This document shows positions 1 through 6,596 of a DNA stretch of 17,483 nt, piece by piece. A program made the translations under genes and the position numbers. This stretch comes from CAZWSE01 sp964636575. GTDB lineage: Bacteria; Pseudomonadota; Alphaproteobacteria; Rhodobacterales; Rhodobacteraceae. Below the pieces are notes generated by a model. It saw only the letters and a program-made list of their open reading frames with translations. It did no database searches and was not told the origin of the DNA. Within the stretch, counting starts at the first letter, position 1. The number at the start of each line of letters is the position of its first letter. Location: contig CAZWSE010000071.1 in assembly GCA_964636575.1 (NCBI GenBank), forward strand, positions 1 through 17,483, given 5' to 3'.

Positions 1-2
1 CC

Positions 3-791
3 ATGCCGTTCACCCTTGCCACTTGGAATATCAACTCAGTTCGTTTGCGTGAGGATTTGGTGTGTAAGCTGCTGGCCGAGCAAGGCCCCGATGTTTTGTG
101 TTTGCAGGAATGTAAGTCTCCGGTTGATAAGATCCCGTTGGAGAAGTTTCACGCCCTTGGCTACACCCATATGGTTGCCCGTGGTCAGAAGGGGTACAAC
201 GGTGTTGCCATCCTGTCCAAGCTGCCCATTGAGGAAGCGGGGGCCGAGGATTACGCTGGTTTGGGTCATGCGAGGCATATTGCGGGTCGCTTGGAGAATG
301 GTGTTACCATTCACAACTTTTATGTCCCTGCCGGTGGTGACAAACCTGACCGCGCCATCAACGAAAAGTTTGGTCAAAAGCTCGATTATCTGACTGATAT
401 GCGTGATGCCTTTCATGCCAATACCCCCGAAAAAGCTATACTTGTCGGGGACTTGAACATTGCGCCGCGTGAGGATGATGTTTGGGATCACAAGAAGATG
501 CTGAAGGTTGTCAGCCATACCCCTATCGAGGTTGAGCATATGGCGCAGACCATGGATGCGGGTGCTTGGGTGGATGTGACCCGTCAGGATATTCCTGATG
601 GATTGCTTTATAGCTGGTGGTCTTATCGCGCTGCTGATTGGGACACCGCTGATAAGGGTCGCCGTTTGGATCATGTTTGGGCGACCCCTGACATATCTAA
701 CGCTGCCCATTCCAGCCGTGTCTACCGCGATGCCCGTGGTTGGGAGAAGCCCAGCGACCATGCCCCTGTTTTTGCGACGTTTGACCTTTGA
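3..791 (+). CDS. xth: Exodeoxyribonuclease III (AP endonuclease, EEP superfamily)
   Basis: A 262-residue protein of the ExoIII/Xth family, which cuts DNA at abasic sites in base-excision repair and degrades duplex DNA 3' to 5'. The catalytic set is visible in order: the N-terminal WNINSVR strand, E36 in LQECKSP (metal ligand), Y107 in HNFYVPAGG, D150/N152 in GDLNIAP, D223 in RLDHVWA, and the closing SDHAP with D252-H253. Length and spacing match the family, so nothing is missing, and the start at base 3 gives the usual MPFTLATWNINSVR beginning. Only two bases of upstream sequence are in the window, so its promoter and ribosome site cannot be judged. It heads the forward run, with 57 bases to the next gene. 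Family assignment is near certain. Confidence 0.96.
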   Translation: MPFTLATWNINSVRLREDLVCKLLAEQGPDVLCLQECKSPVDKIPLEKFHALGYTHMVARGQKGYNGVAILSKLPIEEAGAEDYAGLGHARHIAGRLENGVTIHNFYVPAGGDKPDRAINEKFGQKLDYLTDMRDAFHANTPEKAILVGDLNIAPREDDVWDHKKMLKVVSHTPIEVEHMAQTMDAGAWVDVTRQDIPDGLLYSWWSYRAADWDTADKGRRLDHVWATPDISNAAHSSRVYRDARGWEKPSDHAPVFATFDL

Positions 792-817
792 TTTCTGGGC
801 TGTAGGGCGCATATAAG
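788..817 (+). promoter_or_regulatory. Candidate sigma-70 promoter for the thioredoxin-TPR gene
   Basis: TTGATT (788-793), an 18-base spacer and TATAAG (812-817) resemble -35 and -10 boxes and would start transcription about 25 bases before the ATG at 849. The -10 matches five of six consensus bases. The -35 overlaps the end of the exonuclease gene. This is pattern matching only. Confidence 0.33.
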
Positions 818-848
818 GCCCAACACTCATTCAAAGGACGATGCGACG

Positions 849-1772
849 ATGATTGAACTAGGCCAGTCCGCTGCGGCCCCCGCCCAAACCGATCTGATTA
901 AGGATGTCACCGAGGCCACCTTTATGGTCGATGTAATCGACGCCTCAAACGATGTGCCTGTGATCGTTGATTTCTGGGCCCCTTGGTGTGGTCCGTGCAA
1001 GACTTTGGGTCCCCAGCTTGAGGCCGCTGTTATGGCTGCCAAGGGTGCTGTCAAAATGGCGAAGGTGGATGTGGATCAGGCCCAGCAGATTGCCGGTCAG
1101 TTGCAAATCCAGTCTATTCCGACCGTCTATGCCTTTCACAAAGGTCAGCCGATTGATGGCTTTCAGGGTGCTGTTCCTGAATCCGAAGTGAAGGATTTCG
1201 TTGCCCGTGTGGTGGCTGCCGGTGGTGGTGTGATCGAGGAAGACGACGGTTTGGCTGATGCCATTGAGGCCGCCGAGACCATGTTGGCTGAGGGTGAAGC
1301 TGCCGATGCCGCCGAGACCTTTGCTGCGATCTTGGAAGAAAACCCGACCCATATCGCGGCCTATGCCGGCTGGGTTCGTGCCTTGATTGCTGCCGGTGAT
1401 CTGGAACAGGCCGAGGGTGTTCTGAACGGTGCCCCTGCTGAAATTTCGGACGCGCCGGAATTGGAAGCTGCTCATGCTCAGTTGGAGCTGGCCAAGCAAG
1501 CGGCCGGTGCTGGCCCACTGGATGATCTGGGCGGCGCTGTTGAGGCCAACCCTGATGACCACCAAGCCCGTTTTGACTATGCTTTGGCCTTGCACGCGAA
1601 CGGGCAGGTTGAGGACGCGGTTGATCAATTGCTGACCCTCTTTTCCAAAGATCGCGAATGGAATGACGGGGCTGCGAAGGCGCAACTGTTCACCGTTTTT
1701 GAGGCTTTACCTGCCAATGATCCGATTGTGTTGAACGGGCGGCGTCGTCTGAGCTCGCTCATATTTGTATAA
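849..1772 (+). CDS. cnoX: Thioredoxin-TPR chaperedoxin (CnoX/YbbN-like)
   Basis: 307 residues. Residues about 18-122 form a thioredoxin fold with the full active site WAPWCGPC (C47, C50) and the cis-proline at SIPT (P91). Residues about 130-300 are an Ala/Glu-rich helical region with TPR-like repeats. This is the layout of CnoX/YbbN, a holdase that protects clients from oxidation and hands them to GroEL or DnaK. E. coli YbbN lacks the CxxC pair, whereas this protein keeps CGPC, as in Caulobacter, so a redox-active chaperone is expected. AAAGGA at 833-838 serves the ATG at 849. The 27-base gap to the next gene suggests co-transcription with the Lon-domain gene. A plain thioredoxin is unlikely because it would be only about a third as long. 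Confidence 0.9.
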   Translation: MIELGQSAAAPAQTDLIKDVTEATFMVDVIDASNDVPVIVDFWAPWCGPCKTLGPQLEAAVMAAKGAVKMAKVDVDQAQQIAGQLQIQSIPTVYAFHKGQPIDGFQGAVPESEVKDFVARVVAAGGGVIEEDDGLADAIEAAETMLAEGEAADAAETFAAILEENPTHIAAYAGWVRALIAAGDLEQAEGVLNGAPAEISDAPELEAAHAQLELAKQAAGAGPLDDLGGAVEANPDDHQARFDYALALHANGQVEDAVDQLLTLFSKDREWNDGAAKAQLFTVFEALPANDPIVLNGRRRLSSLIFV

Positions 1773-1799
1773 TCTTGGATCGGGGCTAGGTTGGTCGGT

Positions 1800-2444
1800 A
1801 TGAAACACATTGGCGACCTTCCGGATACTCTTCCTGTTTTTCCATTGCCCGGTGCGCTGCTGTTGCCGCGCGCCCGTTTGCCGCTGCACATCTTTGAGCC
1901 GCGCTATTTGCAGATGCTGGAAGATGCGCTGAAAACGCCTGGTCGTTTGATCGGCATGGTGCAGCCCAATATCGTGCCAGGCCGCGATGACAAGGCGTTG
2001 CACAGCATCGGGTGTGCGGGCCGGATCATGCAGTTTTCTGAAACCGAGGACGGGCGGTATCTGATCACTTTGGGTGGCATTTCCCGCTTTCGTGTTCTGC
2101 AAGAGGTAGACGGATTTACCCCGTATCGCCGCTGCGAGATCAGTTGGGATGGCTTTGGCCGTGATATGGGCGGTGCCGAGGAAGACGCGGCGTTCGACCG
2201 TGAAGGGTTCATCGACCTGCTGGGCCGCTACTTTAAGGCGCGCGATCTGTCGACCGATTGGGATACCATGAAAGACGCCGATGACGAGTTGCTGATCAAC
2301 TCGCTGTCGATGATGCTGGACCTGAGTGGTGAGGATAAGCAAGCCTTGCTGGAAGCCCCGTCGCTGAGCACCCGCCGCGAGACCCTTGTGACTTTAATCG
2401 AATACACTCTGCGCCGTGGCCAGAGCGAGGAGCCGATGCAATGA
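1800..2444 (+). CDS. Stand-alone Lon N-terminal (LON substrate-binding) domain protein
   Basis: 214 residues from the ATG at 1800. The domain opens with DLPDTLPVFPLPGALLLPRARLPLHIFEPRY, the hallmark of the PUA-like N-terminal domain of Lon protease, and continues with GCAGRI and GRYLITLGGISRFRV. There is no AAA+ or protease part, so it cannot degrade proteins itself; a role as substrate-recognition or adaptor module is only an inference. A TTG at 1791 is an alternative start, but CTAGG (1786-1790) sits 9 bases before the ATG and directly abuts the TTG, favouring the ATG. The stop overlaps the next start as ATGA (2441-2444), so the two are translationally coupled. The pairing with a Trm112-like gene is typical of Rhodobacterales. 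Confidence 0.9.
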   Translation: MKHIGDLPDTLPVFPLPGALLLPRARLPLHIFEPRYLQMLEDALKTPGRLIGMVQPNIVPGRDDKALHSIGCAGRIMQFSETEDGRYLITLGGISRFRVLQEVDGFTPYRRCEISWDGFGRDMGGAEEDAAFDREGFIDLLGRYFKARDLSTDWDTMKDADDELLINSLSMMLDLSGEDKQALLEAPSLSTRRETLVTLIEYTLRRGQSEEPMQ

Positions 2445-2635
2445 CTGACCCTGCCACCCCATCTTTTGATCGTCGTATGCTAGAGGCGCTTGTCTGTCCG
2501 CGCACCCAATCGACCCTGAGCTATGATGCTGAGGCGCAAGAATTGGTGTCTAAGTCTGCCGGTTTGGCGTTCCCCATCCGCAATGGCATCCCTGTGATGC
2601 TGATTGATGAGGCGCGGGATTTGAACGCTGAATAG
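2441..2635 (+). CDS. Trm112 family protein (YcaR-like)
   Basis: A 64-residue protein with the bacterial Trm112/YcaR pattern: LEALVCPRTQSTLSYD near the start and LAFPIRNGIPVMLIDEAR at the end. Eukaryotic and archaeal Trm112 proteins activate methyltransferases; the bacterial partner is generally unknown. Only one cysteine (C19) remains of the zinc site seen in longer relatives, as is usual for the short bacterial forms. GCGAGGAG at 2425-2432 lies 8 bases before the ATG, and the start overlaps the upstream stop by four bases. The stop codon is five bases from the stop of the opposing hydroxylase gene. Confidence 0.88.
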   Translation: MTDPATPSFDRRMLEALVCPRTQSTLSYDAEAQELVSKSAGLAFPIRNGIPVMLIDEARDLNAE

Positions 2636-2640
2636 ACCCG

Positions 2641-3867
2641 CTAGATCCGTTTGCCTTGCATCAATTTCGGTAGATCACCTGTCAGCCCCGCCGCCTCGCG
2701 GATGAACCCGCGCCGGAGTGCGGGAACCTTGCTGACCAGCCCCATCCCCAGATCACGCCCCATGCGGAGCAGTGGATTATCGTTTGAGAACAATCTATTG
2801 AAGGTATCTGTCGCGATGGCCAGTGTCGTTGTGTCGAACCGCCGCCATTGCTGGTAGCGTGACAGAACTTGGGATGATCCGATGTCTTCGCCGCGTCTGC
2901 CTGCCAGTGTCAGTGTTTCCGCCAGTGCTGCCACATCGCGCAAGCCAGCGTTTAGTCCTTGGCCTGCGATGGGATGGACCCCGTGGGCTGCATCACCGAT
3001 CAGCGCCAGTCTTTCTGCTACAAAGCTTTCGGCCAGTGTCAGGTTCAGAGGGTAAGTGAAGCGTTTGCCCAAAAGCTCAAGCTCGCCCAGAAAGGACCCG
3101 AAGCAGGGGCGGAGCGCGTCTAGGTAACCTTCGTCTGACATGGCTTGGATTTTGGCGGCGTTGTCGTCGGTTTCTGACCAGACGATTGCGCTGCGGTTGC
3201 CTGTGAGTGGTAGAATGGCGAGCGGCCCTGACGGCATGAAGAATTGATGCGCGATCCCGTTGTGCGGCTTTTCATGACCGACTGCACAGACGAGCGCCGT
3301 TTGCCCGTAGTCCCAGCCTTTGCGTTTGATCCCTGCGCGGGTGGCGGTGCCGCTGCTGCGTCCGTCCGATCCCACAAGGATTTTGGAGGTGATCGTTTTG
3401 CCGTTATCAAGCGTGACGCTGATGCCGCCTTGGCTGGTGGCTTGCGACACCACGGTTTGTCCGTGCAGTTGGCGGATGGTTTTGTGTTGGTCCATCGCGT
3501 CCAGGAACGCGCGGCGCAGGTAGCGGTCTTCGACCATGTAGCCCATCGGGCCTTCTTCGATTTCCGCGTGATCAAAGTGCATAAAGAACGGCGACGGCCC
3601 TTGGCCTGCCTTGCCATCTGTTACTTTGATTTCCAGCATCGGTTGCGCGTTGTCTTCGATGTGGTCCCAGACGCCGATCCCAGCCAGCAACCGTTGTGAG
3701 GCCAGCGCCAGTGCGTAGGATCGCCCGTCAAAGTCAGCCGCCTTGCGCGTTGGTTTGGGCAGGGCGTCGATGATGGTCACTGAATGCCCCGTTTGGGCCA
3801 GTGCCAAAGCCAGTGCCGGCCCGTTCAGCCCGCCGCCTACAATCGTGACATCGCAATCAAGTTTCAT
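2641..3867 (-). CDS. UbiH/UbiF/COQ6-family FAD-dependent ubiquinone-biosynthesis hydroxylase
   Basis: 408 residues. It is a class A flavoprotein monooxygenase, with VTIVGGGLNGPALA (about 8-20) binding the ADP of FAD, GSDGRSS (166-172) as the DG motif, and GDAAHGVHPIAGQGLNAGLRD (291-311) binding the FAD ribityl/pyrophosphate. These enzymes add ring hydroxyls to the quinone precursor at the inner membrane. Which ring position is used cannot be read from the sequence, so I give no single Ubi letter. The frame is open for another 194 codons upstream, but that part is antisense to the amidase and shows no family similarity. The ATG at 3867 starts at the usual MKLDCDVTIVGGG. It is transcribed towards the Trm112 gene and divergently from the amidase. 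Confidence 0.92.
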   Translation of the reverse strand: MKLDCDVTIVGGGLNGPALALALAQTGHSVTIIDALPKPTRKAADFDGRSYALALASQRLLAGIGVWDHIEDNAQPMLEIKVTDGKAGQGPSPFFMHFDHAEIEEGPMGYMVEDRYLRRAFLDAMDQHKTIRQLHGQTVVSQATSQGGISVTLDNGKTITSKILVGSDGRSSGTATRAGIKRKGWDYGQTALVCAVGHEKPHNGIAHQFFMPSGPLAILPLTGNRSAIVWSETDDNAAKIQAMSDEGYLDALRPCFGSFLGELELLGKRFTYPLNLTLAESFVAERLALIGDAAHGVHPIAGQGLNAGLRDVAALAETLTLAGRRGEDIGSSQVLSRYQQWRRFDTTTLAIATDTFNRLFSNDNPLLRMGRDLGMGLVSKVPALRRGFIREAAGLTGDLPKLMQGKRI

Positions 3868-3945
3868 AGGCTTCAATATGTTGCCCCTTGCGGGATTGTC
3901 CATATGTCCAACCGTCGCTACCCTGCGGCGAAATAGAATGATGGG

Positions 3946-5283
3946 GTGGCAGATATGCGCAGATGGTTGAAAATGTCGGCGGTTGAGTTGGGCAAGGGCA
4001 TTGGTGCCGGTGAGATTGAGCCTGTGGACCTGACCCAAGTCTATTTGAACGAGATTGATACCAATCCGATGACCGACCGGATTTATGCCCGTGTCACCCG
4101 TGAACGCGCTTTGGTCGAGGCTGAGGCTGCTCAATCCCGCGCTGAGGCGGGTCACCGTTTGTCTGTGCTTGATGGTGTTCCGATCAGTTGGAAGGACCTG
4201 TTCGATAGTGCCGGTGTCGCCACCGAGGCCGGATCGAAGCTGTTGAAAGACCGCACCCCGGATCGCGATGCTGCCGTATTGGAGAACGCCACTGCGCTGG
4301 GCACTGTCTGTTTGGGCAAAACCCATATGTCGGAGCTCGCCTTTTCGGGGTTGGGTTATAATCCGAGCACCGCGACAAGCCCTTGTATCAATGACGTGGA
4401 GGCTGTTTCTGGCGGGTCTTCGTCTGGTGCCGCTGCATCGGTGGCTCATGATCTGGCTGTGGCTGGCATTGGGTCTGATACCGGCGGGTCTGTGCGTATT
4501 CCGGCCGCTTGGAATGATTTGGTGGGTCTGAAAACCACCGCTGGTCGTGTCAGTTTGGAAGGCGTTGTGCCTTTGTGTTTGAAGTTCGACACCGTTGGTC
4601 CGTTGACCCGATCTGTTGAGGATGCCGCTGCGTTGCTGGCGGTGACCGAAGGCCGAAAGCCCGCTGATTTGTCTGGTGCATCGCTAAAGGGTCGTCGTTT
4701 TGCTGTGTTGAACACGGTCGCGATGCAGGATGTGCGCGATGAACCTATGGAAGGGTTTGAGACGGCCGTTTCTGAGTTGAAGGACGCAGGCGCCGAGATT
4801 GACACGATTGAGGTCGATGCTGTGGCTGAGGCGATGCCGTTGTCGTCGATCCTGTTCACGACCGAGGCTTACGGGCTGTGGCGCGATGTGATTGAGGCCA
4901 ATCCCGATCTCATGTTTGGCGAGATATTGGAGCGGTTTCGGATTGGGTCGACCTCAACCGGTGCCGATTATGTGGCGGCTTGGGCGCGTCTTGAGGCGGC
5001 CCGTGTCTCCTATGATGCTACCGTTGCGAAATACGATGCTGTTTTGTGTCCGACCTCGCCGATTTTGCCGCCCAATTTACAGCGATTGCAGGACGATCAT
5101 GACTATTATGTCACGGAAAACCTGCTGGCCCTGCGCAACACGCGGATCGGCAATTTGATGGGTCTTTGCGCGCTGACGCTGCCTACGGGCGTTCCGAGCT
5201 GCGGGATCAGCCTGATGGCGCCCCCTGAAACCGAGGAAAACCTGTTGCGTCTGGGTATCGCTGTCGAAGCGGCCTTGGCCTAA
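3946..5283 (+). CDS. Amidase (amidase signature family)
   Basis: 445 residues from GTG at 3946. The Ser-Ser-Lys triad of amidase-signature hydrolases is complete: K83 in ISWKDLF, cis-Ser S158 in GGSSSGAA, and nucleophile S182 in GSDTGGSVRIPAAW. The 24-residue gap between the two serines equals that in FAAH. It hydrolyses a carboxamide; the substrate is unknown. GatA is less likely because no GatB or GatC is near and the C-terminus is short. Alternative in-frame starts are ATG 3955 and ATG 3973. A TAGAAT box at 3934-3939 would place a transcript start near 3946, so either the GTG is leaderless or translation begins at 3955/3973. The 78-base gap to the divergent hydroxylase holds both promoters. 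Confidence 0.9.
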   Translation: MADMRRWLKMSAVELGKGIGAGEIEPVDLTQVYLNEIDTNPMTDRIYARVTRERALVEAEAAQSRAEAGHRLSVLDGVPISWKDLFDSAGVATEAGSKLLKDRTPDRDAAVLENATALGTVCLGKTHMSELAFSGLGYNPSTATSPCINDVEAVSGGSSSGAAASVAHDLAVAGIGSDTGGSVRIPAAWNDLVGLKTTAGRVSLEGVVPLCLKFDTVGPLTRSVEDAAALLAVTEGRKPADLSGASLKGRRFAVLNTVAMQDVRDEPMEGFETAVSELKDAGAEIDTIEVDAVAEAMPLSSILFTTEAYGLWRDVIEANPDLMFGEILERFRIGSTSTGADYVAAWARLEAARVSYDATVAKYDAVLCPTSPILPPNLQRLQDDHDYYVTENLLALRNTRIGNLMGLCALTLPTGVPSCGISLMAPPETEENLLRLGIAVEAALA

Positions 5284-5297
5284 AAACCACAAACGCC

Positions 5298-5347
5298 CTA
5301 AATTGCGGTATTTTTCTGGACGGGGCAGGGGGCTTTGCGTAATTTAG
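5298..5347. repeat. Imperfect inverted repeat between amidase and aminotransferase
   Basis: CTAAATTGCG (5298-5307) and CGTAATTTAG (5338-5347) pair over 10 positions with one mismatch (G-U in RNA). The 30-base loop contains a G-rich run. Eight bases further on, CGGGG (5355-5359) and CCCCG (5369-5373) form a second small dyad just before the ribosome site. The 106-base gap 5284-5389 holds nothing else I can name; these could be a terminator, an operator or chance. Confidence 0.3.
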
Positions 5348-5389
5348 CTTCAAACGGGGCGTTAATGACCCCGACTTGAGGCAGTATTG

Positions 5390-6571
5390 ATGAAGTTCCC
5401 CGAGCGGTTTTCAACCCTTCCGGCTTATGCATTCCCGCGTTTGCGCGCGCTTTTGGATGTGCATCCTGCTGGCGGTGACGTTGTGCATATGACCATCGGT
5501 GAGCCGAAGCATAAGTTTCCGGCGTGGATGACCGATATCATCGTTGAGAACGCTGAGGGCTTTAACAGCTACCCCCCGAATGAGGGCACGCCTGAATTGC
5601 GCGGTGCTTTTGCGGATTGGGCCAAGGGTCGTTACGGCGTGACGCTGGACCCTGACACCCAAGTTATGCCGCTGAATGGCACCCGTGAGGGGCTGTATAA
5701 CGTGGCGATGGCACTGTGCCCTGAGCTGAAGAATGGCAAGCGCCCGACCATTTTGGTGCCGAACCCGTTCTATCAGGTTTATATGATTGCCTCGATCTCG
5801 GTCGGGGCGGAGCCTGTGTTTGTGCCTGCCACTGCTGAGACCGGTCATTTGCCAGATTATCATAGCTTGCCGACAGATGTGCTGGACCGCGCGACGCTTT
5901 GCTACATTTGTTCGCCTGCCAACCCGCAGGGTGCTGTCGCGTCAGAAGAGTACTGGCGCGATTTGATCACGCTTGCCGACAAGCATGATTTCAAAGTGCT
6001 GGCGGATGAGTGTTATTCCGAGATTTACCGCGATGTGCCGCCTGTGGGCGCTATGGAAGTGGCCCAGAAGATGGGTGCTGACCCTGAACGGGTTTTGATG
6101 TTCCATTCCCTGTCTAAGCGGTCGAACCTGCCTGGGTTGCGATCCGGATTTGTGGCGGGTGGCCCCAAGACCATCAAGGAAATGCAGCAGTTGCGCAGCT
6201 ATGCTGGCACCCCTTTGCCGCTGCCTTTGCAAGCGGCTGCGACGGCGCTTTGGGCGGACGAGGATCATGTGGTTGAGAACCGTGCCCAGTATCATGAGAA
6301 ATACGCCATTGCCGACGAAGTGTTTGGCGATGTGCAGGGGTATCAGGCGCCCGAGGCTGGTTTTTTCCTCTGGTTGCCTGTGACGGACGGCGAAGAGGCG
6401 GCTTTGAAGCTTTGGAAAGAGACAGGTGTGCGGGTCTTGCCCGGCGCTTATTTGAGCCAAGACGTGGACGGGAAGAACCCCGGCCAAAATTATATTCGGG
6501 TCGCGATGGTGGCTCCTAAAGATGACGTGCGGCGTGGGTTGGAAATGATCCGCGACTGTTTGTTTACATAA
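5390..6571 (+). CDS. PLP-dependent class I/II aminotransferase (DapC-like)
   Basis: 393 residues, fold type I aminotransferase. Visible marks are TIGEPKHKFP (substrate-binding N-terminal segment), SYPPNEGTPELR, PNPFYQVY (about 125-131), SPANPQG (175-181), D206 in LADECYSEIY which holds the pyridine nitrogen, and the Schiff-base lysine K243 in SLSKRSNLPGLRSGF. The best match in style is the DapC/succinyl-diaminopimelate aminotransferase group used for lysine and peptidoglycan precursor synthesis. Substrate assignment from sequence alone is weak, and a general amino-acid aminotransferase is possible. GAGG at 5378-5381 sits 8 bases before the ATG; a TTG directly in front of it is an unlikely start. 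The next gene, ftsK, follows after 25 bases, suggesting one transcript. Confidence 0.88.
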   Translation: MKFPERFSTLPAYAFPRLRALLDVHPAGGDVVHMTIGEPKHKFPAWMTDIIVENAEGFNSYPPNEGTPELRGAFADWAKGRYGVTLDPDTQVMPLNGTREGLYNVAMALCPELKNGKRPTILVPNPFYQVYMIASISVGAEPVFVPATAETGHLPDYHSLPTDVLDRATLCYICSPANPQGAVASEEYWRDLITLADKHDFKVLADECYSEIYRDVPPVGAMEVAQKMGADPERVLMFHSLSKRSNLPGLRSGFVAGGPKTIKEMQQLRSYAGTPLPLPLQAAATALWADEDHVVENRAQYHEKYAIADEVFGDVQGYQAPEAGFFLWLPVTDGEEAALKLWKETGVRVLPGAYLSQDVDGKNPGQNYIRVAMVAPKDDVRRGLEMIRDCLFT

Positions 6572-6596
6572 ATAAAAGAAGACCGAGGGACGAGAC

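Noticed and set aside
36..830. A 264-codon minus-strand frame over the exonuclease gene.
   Set aside because: It is a shadow of xth; the protein is compositionally odd and carries no motif.
2614..2641. GCGGG / CCCGC hairpin at the Trm112-UbiH junction as a bidirectional terminator.
   Set aside because: Only five base pairs with an 18-base loop and no T-run; too weak to call.
3868..4449. N-terminal extension of the UbiH-type gene (about 194 more codons).
   Set aside because: The extension is antisense to the amidase, is not like any flavoprotein, and the FAD motif starts right after the ATG at 3867, as in the family.
5323..5330. GGGCAGGG, a match to the FtsK-orienting KOPS consensus (GGGNAGGG) near ftsK.
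   Set aside because: About one such match per strand is expected by chance in a window this size, so a single hit says nothing.
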